64,000 nucleotides of DNA from Berghia stephanieae (GCA_034508935.3 CM067442.1:84031448-84095447); one strand, 5' to 3'. Counted from the first letter of the stretch, positions 21,820-33,312 are shown. Made by a program: numbers and translations. The notes: generated by a model from the sequence alone, not told the origin.

Positions 21820-21995
21820 TTGTATCTTCCACTTTGGCCAGAAAACTTTAACTTCAATTAAGGAGATATCAAAATTAACCTCAACTTGTATTTCAATGTC
21901 TCAGATTTGAACCTCTTTGAGAAATGGAGTCATTTGAATCAATCAATAATACTTTATTTCTGAATTTTAAAAAAATGTGTTTTGCCAGACTGTGG
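21820..21995. mobile_element. PAL1-like element, diverged
   Basis: TTGGCCAGAAAACTTTAAC and AACCTCAACTTGTATTTCAA on the left, AGTCATTTGAATCAATCAAT and GCCAGACTGTGGCAG on the right. It directly abuts the SINE-A tail. Confidence 0.6.
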
Positions 21996-22202
21996 CAGAT
22001 TGGCTGAGGGAGATCTTGAGATTATACTGGTGTGGATGTTGCTGTCTTGCCGAATGAGCGACAAGATAAACAGTATCTATACCACAATAGTGGGGAGGAA
22101 CAGTAGGAGATGAAGGAAAGTCAGTAGGGGAGATTAGAAGACGGCAAGATTAGTAGGGAAAAAGGAATTAGCGAATAAAACTAATATGTTGTAGTAGTCG
22201 TA

Positions 22203-22455
22203 TTGATGGGGAACGAAGTGGTCAAGTCGTAAAGGCATTGCACTGTGATCCAGAAGGTCCCGGGTTGGAGCCCCGCTTCAGACTCTTTGGTTTTTATCCT
22301 TGGGCAAGATTATTAATCCCCAATTTGCTCACTTGGACAACATGGATGAGTCCTGTTGACACCAGACCTACTGTTTGATGGATTACATCATGGAACGCCT
22401 AGGCGACGGGAAATAATGGTGCCGTTGCGAAAGGGCGTTGTTCTTTTTAAAATAA
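22203..22455 (+). mobile_element. SINE-D, tRNA-headed, 3' end in (TAG)n
   Basis: The head AGTGGTCAAGTCGTAAAGGC (A-box-like) and CCCGGGTTGGAGCCCCGC (B-box-like) is followed by CTTGGGCAAGATTATTAATC, TCACTTGGACAACATGGAT and GAACGCCTAGGCGACGGGAA, ending GCGTTGTTCTTTTTAAAATAA. A 200 bp (TAG)n array starts straight after it, which suggests that the SINE tail seeded the microsatellite. Confidence 0.72.
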
Positions 22456-22459
22456 AGGG

Positions 22460-22460
22460 A

Positions 22461-22525
<65 letters not shown>

Positions 22526-22563
22526 TTGTTGTTGTTGTTGTGTGTAGTAGTAGTAGTAGTAGT

Positions 22564-22623
<60 letters not shown>

Positions 22624-22661
22624 TAGTAGTAGTAGTAGTAGTATAATAGTAGTGGTGGTGG
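22460..22661. repeat. (TAG)n microsatellite
   Basis: TAG repeated with a GTT block near 22525 and short TG slips. Thr/Tyr/Leu frames on the minus strand are artefacts. Confidence 0.96.
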
Positions 22662-22734
22662 TAGTGGTGTTATAATCAATATCAGTTGTGCTGGTTGTTG
22701 TTGCCAAGGGAAGAGGAAGAAAATGTAGTGATAC

Positions 22735-22852
22735 AATAGTAGGAAAAGGAGGAGGTGGAAGAGAATGAGGAGGAAGAGGAGGAGTATGAGAAGAAGGAGG
22801 AGTAGAAGGAAGAGGAGGAGGAGAAGATGGAGGAGGAGATGATTGAGATTGT
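22735..22852. repeat. GGA-rich purine tract
   Basis: Degenerate GGA/GAA repeats, purine almost throughout on the plus strand. Confidence 0.85.
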
Positions 22853-23884
22853 GGGGAAAAAAGCTGAATTAAACGAAGAAGAATTGATGCCAGTCAAGAT
22901 CGATTGTAGACAGGCGTACCGTAGGACGACCTTATAATGAACGATTTCGGTCTAGGACACCATCTCATTGACACATTTAGAGGACTTCTAGGACAGCAGG
23001 ACAGATTTAGATATTTTATTGGATCTTTTCCACCAACTGAAGAGTTTTTTTAATCATAAAATTGCCCTAGATAGTTCATGTTGATTTATAGAGCTTGACA
23101 AAATTGAATTTCAATTCCTTCTTAAGCGGAGATAAAGCTTAGAATACTTGTACCTAATCACCGGTGTTATTTATTTTATTAATATTGACTGACGAGGTGT
23201 TTTGAGTACAAAAACGTCCCTTGCTGTGCGTTTTATTAATTTTCGAAGCTGCTATATTCATCTTTGAATCATAGATTTACAGCTCCGTTCCAATTATAAA
23301 GCCTTGTATTAATGTAAAGATTATCATGCAAATTTCAATCAGATTTTGTTTGGCTTATTTTTAACTCAAAATGATATGCAACAACCGTGGTTTTACTCAA
23401 CTTGTCGAGTGCATATTTTTACTTTTTTAATCCTCATTAATCTCTTTTCTGTGTTGTTCTTTGTGTCGTTGTGTTATAATTTTGTTTTCTTTTCTTTTTT
23501 TATTGTTTTTGTTTTAATTTTGTTTCTGTTTCTTTTTCCCGGTTTTGTATCTGCTTTGTGTTATTTTAGTTATATTTTTGTCAGGCATTTTCCCATTATT
23601 TCTCGCTATATTTTCCACCACGAAAGCCAATCAAAATGGCATGTGCACAAGACGCGTTCATTAAGACATCACAGCATGCTTCTTACCTCAGAATTGGCGT
23701 ATAATGAATTGTGAGTATTTTTAGTTATCCGCAGCATGGAGAAGACCATGTATTGTTATTTTTAGCATACATTTTAATGAGGAAAAATAACCCATCAAAG
23801 CGTATTCCATTAATTTTTGTTCTTGCTTCTCTACGTTTCTGTTTATTTTGCAAAGGGAAAGATGGCTGGAAAGATGTAAGTAGA
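22853..23884. other. No supported gene; T-rich block inside
   Basis: A 250 bp pyrimidine-rich stretch (23410-23600) gives a long hydrophobic frame. A possible 126 nt splice-flanked exon at its end is discussed among the rejected calls. Confidence 0.4.
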
Positions 23885-23885
23885 G

Positions 23886-24170
23886 ATTTTATTTAGCGCA
23901 ATGTCCACTAAATGTGCTTTACGAAGGGCCCTGACCAGCAGCAACACGTAACATGTAGAACGAGACATGACGCCTGTTTGACCATATTACAATTTATCTG
24001 ACAGTGACAATGCTGTTGACGGCCAGGTACTCATTTTACACCTGAGTACGGAGAGAGAATGTGAGTAAAGAGTCTTTTCCAAGGACTCAAAGTATGCGCC
24101 GAGCGAGCCTCGAACCCAGGACCGTCCGACCTGAAAGCGAATGTAATACCACAAGACCACATCACCTTAT
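23886..24170 (-). mobile_element. SINE-A copy
   Basis: On the minus strand: TGTGGTCTTGTGGTATTACA head, B box GGGTTCGAGGCTC, body CTCCGTACTCAGGTGTAAAA and GAGTACCTGGCCGTCAACAG, tail TTTAGTGGACATTGCGCTAA. Part of the AAAGCGCTTTGAG segment is lost. Confidence 0.9.
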
Positions 24171-24224
24171 TAAGAATAAGTGGATATTTTTTAAAATTCG
24201 GTATGCGGCCGTACATGCTTGGCT

Positions 24225-24292
24225 ACGCCTTTGGGGTGAGCCAATGGTAAGATATTAACCCTCGGATCAGAAGGTCGGGGGTTCTAACCAAC
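24225..24292 (+). mobile_element. tRNA-like SINE head fragment
   Basis: GGGTGAGCCAATGGTAAGAT and GGTCGGGGGTTCTAACCAAC look like decayed A and B boxes with tRNA spacing. No body was assigned. Confidence 0.4.
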
Positions 24293-24482
24293 GTGTACTC
24301 ATTTGACGGTCTGATAACCAAAATTGTTATGGACTCATTGTCGTAATGTAAATTCTCACAAATGAACACAAAATATTATCCATGTTAAATCAAGTTTATA
24401 CCTTCGTTCGATATCCTACTTGTAAATTTAAGCACGTCGGTTCTAACCCGTTTAGATAGCTATTCTTTAAAATATTAAAGTA

Positions 24483-24735
24483 GTCCTTCAGACCCATTCG
24501 GTCCATGGAGCCGGAGATTAACCCGGTTTCTATAGCGTGAAATACACAATAGCAATTGCTTGCTATCCTTTGGACAGGACGCTAGTCTATCGCAAAGTAC
24601 TTTCCTCTAAATCTACCAATTCACTGCTGGGTGTTCCGGACGTGGGGGGGGGGGGGTCAGAAAATATTTTCGACCACACGGGATCGATCTAGGTGTGAAG
24701 TGGGTGCTCTACCAACTGAGTTATCGGGACCCCAT
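24483..24735 (-). mobile_element. SINE-C copy with the clearest head
   Basis: On the minus strand it starts GGGGTCCCGATAACTCAGTT and continues GGTAGAGCACCCACTTCACA (A box and anticodon arm) and TAGATCGATCCCG (B box). The body ends in TAATCTCCGGCTCCATGGAC. A 14-G run interrupts it near 24645. It defines the 5' end of the family. Confidence 0.88.
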
Positions 24736-25203
24736 TGATATAGCTACTTGAGTTTATTTCTTCTATGAATGTTGAAATATATTATGATCGCTGTTCCATA
24801 CTTTGTACGAGACTGGCAACCAGATGCTGAATATTGACTTTAAGATTTATATTTTGAAGAATTATTTGATTAAGAACTCCCCATTGATAAGACTGATTCT
24901 ACCTTTGCAAACTAGATATTCAAACGCCTGAAAATCATAATTATAGCTATTTTCCCGTCAAATAGTTTGGTGTAGTTTATGATATGAGGAAATATGTAAA
25001 AACAAGTATGACACACGAGGCCAAAGAGAGCGACAGTCTCCCCCCCCCCCCCCCCCACCCCCCTTCTTTTTTTTTACAAAAAAAACACCAAAAAAACTAA
25101 CGACAATGACATTGATTACTGTCACGATAAAGTGAGTGAGGAAAATAGATTGGTCACTTTATCACTCTTCTACGAAGATAATGCAAAATCATAGTAGAAA
25201 CGT
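24736..25203. other. No gene seen; C-run at about 25040
   Basis: Unique AT-rich DNA with a 25 bp poly-C stretch followed by T and A runs. Confidence 0.4.
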
Positions 25204-25204
25204 G

Positions 25205-25425
25205 TGCGGCTATGTGGTCTTGTGGTATGACAGTGACACTCGCTTTCTGATTGGAAGGTCCTGGGTTCGAGCCTCGCTAGGCGCATAGTTGAGTCTTTGG
25301 GAAAGACTCTTTACTCCCATTCTCTCACCGTACTCGATCAGGTGTAAAATGAGTATCTGGTCGTTAACAGCGTTGTCTTTGTTGGAAAAAATATAATATC
25401 GCCTAACAGGCAATGTCCCTGTCAT
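25205..25425 (+). mobile_element. SINE-A copy, tail replaced by (AAT)n
   Basis: Head GCGGCTATGTGGTCTTGTGG and TCCTGGGTTCGAGCCTCGCT, body to TAATATCGCCTAACAGGCAA, then it stops at GTCCCTGTCATAATAATAAT. The last third of the SINE, including the LINE-like tail, is absent and a 190 bp (AAT)n array takes its place. Confidence 0.9.
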
Positions 25426-25459
25426 AATAATAATGATAATAATAATAATAATAATAATA

Positions 25460-25502
<43 letters not shown>

Positions 25503-25525
25503 TAATAATAATAATAATAATAATA

Positions 25526-25604
<79 letters not shown>

Positions 25605-25617
25605 TAATAATAAAATC
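25426..25617. repeat. (AAT)n microsatellite
   Basis: AAT with a few AATA slips, starting inside a truncated SINE-A. Confidence 0.97.
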
Positions 25618-25884
25618 ATTGAGTGCCCCCATCCTCCCTAAGGCTTCGAACTATATAAATGAAAATGAACCATCCGTTGCGTAATTTAACAGCAACTCTG
25701 GATTCAATCAAACATAGGATAATAAATGTCTAGTTAGAAGAGACAAACACATTTCCAAATCGTGATCAGCAAAAATTGAATTACTTCTGAGAATCAATTA
25801 CACTACAATAGATTACTACTATTTTAAGAAGGTGACGTAATTAGAATTCTAAATGTAAAATCACGACGTCAAATTTGAATACTC

Positions 25885-25894
25885 CTCCTCTCTC

Positions 25895-25926
<32 letters not shown>

Positions 25927-25930
25927 CTCT

Positions 25931-25984
<54 letters not shown>

Positions 25985-26053
25985 CTCTCTACCTCTCTCT
26001 CTCCGCTCCTCTCCTCTCTCTCCTCTCTCTCTCTCTCTCTCTCCGCTCTCCTA
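25885..26053. repeat. (TC)n microsatellite with CCTC slips
   Basis: Mainly CT dinucleotides broken by CTCCTCT units. Confidence 0.96.
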
Positions 26054-26449
26054 TAGCATAGTTTAGTCCTGATGTTTTTTAAAAGGTTTTAGTTTGTTAG
26101 TAACAAAAGTGGCTAAAAAAGCTTAGTTATTTACTAAATAATCAATATCAAACCGATTAATGTACTCGTCGTTATTAGTAGGCCTGTATAAGCAATCCAT
26201 TCCCAGATGCACATTTTCGAGTAACTCAGATTGAAGTATAAAATTGTTTGCTTTTTTTTCCCTTTTTGAGTGCAAAGTCATGGCTCAATTAGTAGAAGCA
26301 CACAATTCTATTTACCTAGTAATTATCTATATTGGAAATTCTCAATTTCTTTACGGTACTTTGGAGACAGATCAGTTAGACTGAGAAACAGATTTACGTC
26401 ACACTGATGAAGCTATTATATTTATAGTTAAATGGCTTTGCATGATTTA
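26054..26449. other. No gene seen
   Basis: Unique AT-rich DNA. Confidence 0.4.
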
Positions 26450-26560
26450 AACTAGTTAAACTGCCTTACTCTGGAGGAAAAACACGTATTTAAAGATTTG
26501 GCCAGAAAACTCGCCCTTCAAATATCGATGTATTTAAATGACGCTCATTTTGGGAAAAGC
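26450..26560. mobile_element. PAL1 half element (left arm)
   Basis: AAACTAGTTAAACTGCCTTA, CTCTGGAGGAAAAACACGT, TTGGCCAGAAAACTCGCCC, TTTAAATGACGCTCATTTTG. It is followed 80 bp later by an almost complete copy in the same orientation. Confidence 0.82.
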
Positions 26561-26637
26561 TAACAAACCCACTGCCGATTTGTTGGGAGAGTGGAGTAGA
26601 AGGGGGAGGTGACTGTAAAAATTATTATGATAAGTAT

Positions 26638-26886
26638 TCTGTCGTGCTCTGCTGTCTAATTTTGGACAGAAAACTCGACAATCAAACATTGATCGATTTA
26701 AATTACCCTCAACTTGTGAAAAAAAATTCAGATTTGGTACCTCCATAAAGTCTTCCTTAAAGTCTCAGGTTTGGGAGTTTTTGACACGATGAGGGTCATT
26801 TAAATCCATCGAATTTGAAGGACGAGTTTACTGGCCAACATTTTTTTTAATGCCACATTTTTTCTTTCCTTCCGAGTATTGCGATG
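26638..26886. mobile_element. PAL1 element, near full length
   Basis: Left arm CAGAAAACTCGACAATCAAA and GATTTAAATTACCCTCAACT, centre GTCTTCCTTAAAGTCTCAGG, right arm GACACGATGAGGGTCATTTA, GAAGGACGAGTTTACTGGCC and a degraded end. Confidence 0.84.
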
Positions 26887-27660
26887 CCAAAGCCACCCTT
26901 TCTCCACCCATCCAAAACACAAATGAGTTGATTTACAAGAATTCTTGATTCAAGAAGATAAAGAAAGTAAACAGCAAAAAAGGGGAAACAACCACATCCA
27001 AAGCAAGAACATCCAAAATTGAATTGGGTCCAAAAATCAATAAATCTCCGGCAGTCTCGCCGGAACACACGTGATGCAATCAAAGGCATTCACCCATACA
27101 ATTTTATTTACCAAGTAATTATAGACCCAGGCCAGCTCCAAATTTTGTTCGGTGCTTTAGGGTTATAGCAAAATACTTTGAACACTCATTCGTTTAGAAG
27201 TCATAATTTCAACGGTGGTCATAAAATTTGAATCTGGGATAAATCTCTAATATCCTGCTTTTCTCGAGGTCAACAAACGTAGCTTCAAAGATTTGATTTG
27301 CCTGTTTCCAATTTGGGTATATGAAATCTTTCGTCTAAAGCCATAAAACGAAAATTAAGAATCCGATATTTTAAGCTTTGTTGGCATTAATCCTAATTGA
27401 GGTTGCCAATAAAAAGTATCACCTGATTCGAGACAAACAAAATGATTTATGTTTGAATTCTGTATATATCCAGCTAAAGGAAATATTTTGAAATACTCAC
27501 GAGGTGTCAAGTTATTTTATCACCCTGCTCAATGCGTTTCCCAACGCATGTATCTATAACCTCAAATCTGTTTGTATGGGGTATAAATTCCAAATCAAAT
27601 TTAACTATTTATTTGTTAGACGCTGTGCCCACTCTTTACGAGCCCTCTTCACAACCTCCA
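26887..27660. other. No gene seen
   Basis: Unique DNA; an 80-codon minus frame (26847-27089) overlaps the MITE end and has no motif. Confidence 0.4.
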
Positions 27661-27663
27661 AAT

Positions 27664-27745
<82 letters not shown>

Positions 27746-27760
27746 GTGTGTGTGTGTGTA
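27661..27760. repeat. (TC)n-(TA)n-(TG)n compound microsatellite
   Basis: TC to about 27696, TA with two TAATA slips to about 27744, then TG. Confidence 0.97.
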
Positions 27761-27982
27761 TGTATATATGGATTTTCCCAGTTGTCCCTTGAGATAGACC
27801 TTAAAGACTAATTTCGGATTGGGAATGTATAAAGGGAATTTGTCTTTTAGTTACTTAGTTCTGTGTGGGACGAGGGTTGGGGGGGGGGGGGGGTATGAAA
27901 ACAGTATGCTAACAGCGATGTGACTCTGGTTTAATCGCTGAGACGTATTTCTGTTACTGCTCTTTTGGTAAAATATATGTAT

Positions 27983-27997
27983 AGAGAGAGAAGAGGG

Positions 27998-28031
<34 letters not shown>

Positions 28032-28078
28032 GGGGAGAGAGAGAGAGAGAGGGAGAGAGGAGAGGGGGGAGAGAGATG

Positions 28079-28123
<45 letters not shown>

Positions 28124-28137
28124 GAGGGAGGGAGAGA
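27983..28137. repeat. (GAAA)n then (GA)n purine tract
   Basis: GAAA units grade into GA with GGGGGA interruptions. An 18-base G run lies just upstream near 27876. Confidence 0.95.
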
Positions 28138-28384
28138 CTATAGTCTGAAAGAAATTCAGTTACGCGGTAAAGTAGGAATTTTTAACTGCACTAAGTAGTG
28201 TGTACATGAATAGCCTGGTGATACTTTTCTTTGCAACTATGGTTGTCGAATCGGGTATAATTCTTTTCAGATCATAGGTAATAATTATCCCGTATTCACG
28301 AATCCTTCGGGCATAAACAACTCTCTTATTTGAGTTGGTTTGTATACATACATATATTGCATATAAACCAATTGCATTGCACTT

Positions 28385-28675
<291 letters not shown>

Positions 28676-29464
28676 CATTATTATTATACATACTATATGA
28701 AAGGGGAGAGATTTCCGCACTAAATGGCATTTTCAAAAATAACTTCATTGGCTTTTTATACGAAAACTATCCGGTCGTTCCGAAAATTAATAATAAATCT
28801 ATAATACAAAAGTAATGATGTTTGCGAATGTTTAAAGTAAATATCAAGATGGATGTTACAAGGAAGTGTTTGTTGGCCAGAACGAAGCACCCCTGGGATA
28901 TATCAACATATTTTCCACAGGTTTTTGTGTATATTTTCGCACATTTTGATAAACAGGATGGTGATATGTATCTCCTGCCTTCAAACCAGACACTAGCAAT
29001 GCATCCTTTTTGAAAGCGAACGTGACATCACATTATACCTATCTCATAAATGTCATTTGCCCTTCATATCTTCTTCACAATCATTTATTTGTTTTCAATG
29101 TGGCGACACGTCATAAAGAACTGGAAAGAAAAAGCTATTTTTGAGAAATTTCAGGTTGAAATATCAGTTATTTTGATGTTTACATCAAACATCCACTTGG
29201 AGAAACACTACACATCTATATCATCATCATAAGAAAGTAGGAAAGAGAACAAATTGATAGTTCCTCCGTTACTAAGCATAAACCAATCAGAATATTTCCT
29301 GCCATTTACCCCGTTTCGTCTCCTTGACTATTTCCTGTATGAAAAGGCCTGATTTATATCCTTAGTGCATGTTCACCCCACAAATAGGCCAGGCCCAGTT
29401 AGTGAGTATTTCTCACAATATTTTGACACACTGATAAAGGAATTGCTTCGCAATGTTGTGACGC
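28676..29464. other. No gene seen
   Basis: Unique DNA with short frames lacking motifs. Confidence 0.4.
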
Positions 29465-29465
29465 G

Positions 29466-29536
29466 CGATGCATTGGTTATATTTCCGGATGACAAATTTT
29501 GTGAGTTTTTTAGCCAAGCGCACAGACTCTACAAAC
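29466..29536. mobile_element. IR2 arm fragment, diverged
   Basis: GCATTGGTTATATTTCCGGA, TGACAAATTTTGTGAG and TAGCCAAGCGCACAGACTCT match the outer end of the IR2 right arm. Confidence 0.6.
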
Positions 29537-30127
29537 AACCATGTTTGTCCGGGCACGTGTGGCGGCGTGTCACAAATTCCATGTTTTGATTGGTCAAAAA
29601 TCTACTCGTTAATTACGTGTAAGAATTGTTAACTGAAAACTGTCGGTTTTGTTGTAAACGGTCTGTCAATATTTAATTGTAAACATTATTGGAACTAGCG
29701 ATTTCGCCATTTTAAATAGCTCCACAAAATATAAGAAATCAGTATCTTATAGTGACCCACTACACGTAAATGGCCTTTTATCAAAGTCTATTGTGTACGC
29801 TACTCACGTTTTTGACATTTTGGATTGTCCTTCAGTTGAGAGCTTACTATGACCACAGCAACATCATAAGTACAGAAGTAATCCCTGTGATCATAAAGAT
29901 GAAATTAATCCCGACTTATATTATAGCTTGAAACCAAGGACTGTAACATATATAATAAATTATCACGCATTTGAAAGAATGCTAATCTATCGCAAGGTCC
30001 GTCTTACCGCCAGAACTAAGAGCTCGTTGTCTATTATTTGTTTTGGTACTGTACTTATAAAACAAATGTTAGAGATTAAACGTATAATGTCTGGTACTTT
30101 AGAACCCTTTAGGTTAACTAGAGTATT
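29537..30127. other. No gene seen
   Basis: GAATGCTAATCTATCGCAAG near 29975 may be a SINE-C scrap. Otherwise unique. Confidence 0.35.
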
Positions 30128-30187
30128 TCTATAGCGCAATATCCACTAAACGTGTCCCTAGTCAACAGCAAATGTTATCTGTTATAT
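30128..30187 (-). mobile_element. SINE-A tail fragment
   Basis: TATAGCGCAATATCCACTAA, ACGTGTCCCTAGTCAACAGC: the reverse complement of the SINE-A tail with an internal deletion. Confidence 0.8.
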
Positions 30188-30699
30188 GGCTTCTCATTAT
30201 TAAATGTCACCGTGACATATTCGACAACATCGATTTTTCCTTCTTCTATGCTCTCATTTCAGGATGATTTAAGGATTTTCATCTGGAAGCGTTTCTTTAT
30301 TTAATGAATTCCGTCATTTTAGAGAAGTTGATTTAGTCATCAGTTGTATTGCACTCGCTCCCATAACGTGTTCCCACAAATTTTGCTTGTTTTCCTGATT
30401 TCCGAGCACGGGGCATATTTGCGGACCCAACATATTAATGCAAATAAAAAAAGGGTGAAGGACGATGGACCGCTGTATTCACATTTCATCGATTTTTAAT
30501 GAAAGATGTCCCATCTCGTTGCCATAGAGATCATCTTTCGACTTTCTATCATGATTGTGTCACTCATCTGTCAATATGATTTATACCGTGCACAGACTAA
30601 ACGCTTTTTTTCTTATTTGTAACCAATCGCCTCAATCTGATATCATGTCGGGACGATCCTAATGACAAGGTAGTTTTAAAAGTTAAAATAACTTGTACC
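30188..30699. other. No gene seen
   Basis: Unique DNA. Confidence 0.4.
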
Positions 30700-30895
30700 C
30701 GAGCTTATATATCGCGCAATATACACTAAACGTGCTCAAAGCGCTTCACAAGGGGTCCCTAGCCAACAGCAACACTAAGCATGTAGGATGAGACATGACG
30801 CCTGTTGGGCGATATTACCTTTTTTTTCAGATACAACGCTGTTAACGGCCTTCCGATCCGAAGGCTATGTCGTGCCACAAGACCTCATATTCATA
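30700..30895 (-). mobile_element. SINE-A copy, internally deleted
   Basis: The tail TATATCGCGCAATATACACT and TGCTCAAAGCGCTTCACAAG and the 3' body are well kept. The sequence then jumps from GCTGTTAACGGCC straight to CTTCCGATCCGAAGGC, so the central body is missing and the head is partial. Confidence 0.85.
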
Positions 30896-31179
30896 TCCGC
30901 CAAATGATCAGTTGAACTATATCTCTATTTTACCCCATCATTTTCTCCTCAATAAAGCAAAAAAATAACTCGACAGTAATCTCGAATTGTACTTTCGGTG
31001 TCAAAATTAAAATTAACATAATACAGTCGTCATAAGGACGACTAAGCGCCAACGTAAACAAAACTGGGCTGTTTACATTAAGGGAACCCTCGCTTTACGG
31101 CGCACAATGCAGTCTGGGTCATATAGTAATGTTCAATATAACACTATCAGAAATACTAAGTTTTAAAAATTGAAACACA

Positions 31180-31376
31180 AAACAAATCCTTAAAATTTCG
31201 AACACATTTCTGACCATAACTGAAAACTAACTTCATGACGCTTACGTATTTTTATCATAAGACGACAGGATACCGTTCCGATGCGCTGAGCCACATTTTG
31301 GCCAGAAGACGATAAATCGATGGTCAAAATATCTGAGGTCTCGAGTTTATTATAACAACGTTCAAACCAAAGTGAG
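31180..31376. other. Possible tRNA-headed repeat of unknown family
   Basis: On the minus strand GTGGCTCAGCGCATCGGAAC looks like an A box near 31295, with TCTCGAGTTTATT-type sequence around it. No B box is certain. It lies next to the 92 bp unit duplicated at 32351. Confidence 0.35.
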
Positions 31377-31468
31377 AAAAGGTCATATACGGCAGGGATG
31401 GATTTTACTTTCAACACTTTAAGAAAAATATCGACCTAATTATTTTCAAGGCAGGAACAATAATAATC
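31377..31468. repeat. 92 bp unit, copy 1
   Basis: AAAAGGTCATATACGGCAGG ... GAACAATAATAATC. The same 92 bp recurs at 32351-32442 with about five differences. Here it is not flanked by SINE-B. Confidence 0.88.
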
Positions 31469-31704
31469 CAGATGAAAACCAATTGTGCGTAATAAAATCC
31501 AAGAGGACTATAACGAGTTTTTTTTTAACTTTTAAAAAGGGGTATTCGTTTCGTGTTTTTCAAGAATTATATTGATATTATACTGGAATAATATTTTGAG
31601 CAAAATTCACCCTGTATAATCATGCAATTAATACTTAGCGTGTCGACAAAGGTTTCATTTGAATGAAAAAGTATTATATACGACTCTTCATCGTTAGATT
31701 GTGC

Positions 31705-31812
31705 AACGTAATAAACAAAAATAAATATAACAGCTTCATAAAAGAAGAAAATACCAAACACGGAACATTTCTGGCTCAAATCCCTTCTTCAGCCAACAAT
31801 AACAAAAAAGGA
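31705..31812. mobile_element. Dispersed repeat with GAAACGTT/TTCTTCAGCC-like core
   Basis: GTAATAAACAAAAATAAATA, AACAGCTTCATAAAAGAAGA, GGAACATTTCTGGCTCAAAT, CCCTTCTTCAGCCAACAATA. About 100 bp is collinear with 55688-55805. A CTGAAGAAGG...GCCxGAAA phrase on the reverse strand is common in the ends of Penelope-like elements; that link is an inference from memory of the family. A poly-C run follows. Confidence 0.6.
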
Positions 31813-32159
31813 CCCCCCCCCCCCCCCCCCAATGAAAACAAAAAAATACATTACTTTTAAAAACCAGATATTTTGCAATGCATTATATTCCGATTCATTC
31901 CATGTCAATAATTATTCCATATTCCACCAGACTGCATTATTTTATTTGATTAAATTCTTGCTGCCTTTTTAAATTATTATTTTCCGTGGAGGTAAATTAA
32001 ATTGCAGTTAAAGAGAAATGAAAATCAGAAATGAAGAAAACAGAAGAAAACAAATCTCATTCTTTACGGATTTTGATTTCCATTTTATCGATTGTGTCAT
32101 CCTCCATCTTTCATTTCCCAAAGCATTCTTGCGGAAACCATTGCAACTTTACATTCTGA
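31813..32159. other. Poly-C run, then no gene seen
   Basis: An 18-C run at about 31813, then unique AT-rich DNA. Confidence 0.45.
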
Positions 32160-32347
32160 TAGAGTTCGTACACCGGTTAATTGGTAGATAATAACAAGAA
32201 ATGAATTGAGTAGAAAAGTGCCAGAAGACAATAGAGAATAAAAATTTCGCGGCGGCGATGGGTGCTCGAACCCGCGACCTTACTGGTACGACAACTCCGC
32301 CTGGCCAGGGAGAGCGTGACTCTACCGTATGAGCTATCCACGAACCC
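32160..32347 (-). mobile_element. SINE-B copy, inverted partner
   Basis: On the minus strand: GGTTCGTGGATAGCTCATAC and GGTAGAGTCACGCTCTCCCT head, GGTCGCGGGTTCGAGCACCC B box, then TTTATTCTCTATTGTCTTCT body, ending near 32160. It faces head-to-head the copy at 32449. Confidence 0.9.
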
Positions 32348-32350
32348 CCG

Positions 32351-32442
32351 AAAAGGTCATATACGGCAGGGATGGATTTTACTTTCAACACTTTTAGAAA
32401 AAAATGGACCTAATTATTTTCAAGGCAAGAACAATAATAATC
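32351..32442. repeat. 92 bp unit, copy 2, between two inverted SINE-B heads
   Basis: Nearly identical to 31377-31468. The left edge abuts the head of one SINE-B and the right edge stops six bases before the head of the other. Confidence 0.88.
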
Positions 32443-32448
32443 TCATTC

Positions 32449-32650
32449 ATGGATAGCTCATACGGTAGAGTCACGCTCTTCCCGGACAGGCGAAGTTGTC
32501 GTACCAGTAAGGTCGCGGGTTCGAGCCCCCATCGCCGCCGCGAAATTTTTATTCTCTATTGTCTTCTGGCACTTTCCTACTCAATTCATTTCTTATTGTT
32601 ATCAACATAAGTGCCTGCTCCACCCACTTTGCTGAATTAATTGGCAGATC
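32449..32650 (+). mobile_element. SINE-B copy
   Basis: ATGGATAGCTCATACGGTAG A box, GTCGCGGGTTCGAGCCCCCA B box, body through CAACATAAGTGCCTGCTCCA to about TTGGCAG. Very similar to the inverted copy at 32160, so both may be young or products of one event. Confidence 0.9.
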
Positions 32651-32766
32651 AGAGTGATCAACCCACAGCCCTGGTCTGTGGATCGACCTGTTTAACTAGT
32701 GATGGTGGATGGAATAAGCTTTAATGTATTAGACAGGTTGTTCTTGTTAGGATAACTGAACAAAAT

Positions 32767-32774
32767 TTCTCTCT

Positions 32775-32840
<66 letters not shown>

Positions 32841-33001
32841 CCTCCCTCTATCTATCTATCTATCATTATCTCTCTCCCTCTCCCTCCCCTCTCTTCCACT
32901 CTTTCTTCCTTTTTCCTCTCTCTATTTCCCCTCTCTTTGTTCTCTCTATTCCTCTCTCTCTCTTTCTCTGTCTATCTATCTATCTATCTATCTACCTATC
33001 T
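32767..33001. repeat. (TC)n and (TATC)n microsatellites
   Basis: TC at 32767-32836, CCCT units, TATC near 32846-32866, mixed pyrimidines, and TATC again at 32968-33000. Confidence 0.95.
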
Positions 33002-33191
33002 ATATGTTCATTTATATATTTATTTATTCTCATCATTACCTCTCGCTCATATGCATTGTCCAAGTGAATCCTATAAATGCTTGTTGTCAGATTCACAATT
33101 TAAGATGATGATTACACATTATATTATACAATGTTGGTAAAAGATATAGCGTAAGGTGATTTAAAGTTTGATCATCGAACCTAACCAATTA

Positions 33192-33312
33192 AATTAACTA
33201 CCATAGTCTGGGAAAAAATCGTATTTAAAAATGTGTCCAGAAAACTCATTCTTTAAATATCCTCTATTTAGATGACCCTCATCGTGGCAAAATCTTTCAA
33301 ACCTGGGACTAC
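33192..33312. mobile_element. PAL1 half element (left arm)
   Basis: CATAGTCTGGGAAAAAATCG, GTCCAGAAAACTCATTC, GATGACCCTCATCGTGGCAA, CTTTCAAACCTGGGACT. Confidence 0.82.

Noticed and set aside
23585-23710. 126 nt segment with TTTTTGTCAG acceptor, GTGAGT donor and matching phases
   Set aside because: The acceptor sits at the end of a 250 bp T-rich tract where chance acceptors are frequent, and the encoded peptide has no recognisable motif.
29955-30012. SINE-C scrap (GAATGCTAATCTATCGCAAG)
   Set aside because: Only about 25 bases match, too short to separate from chance.
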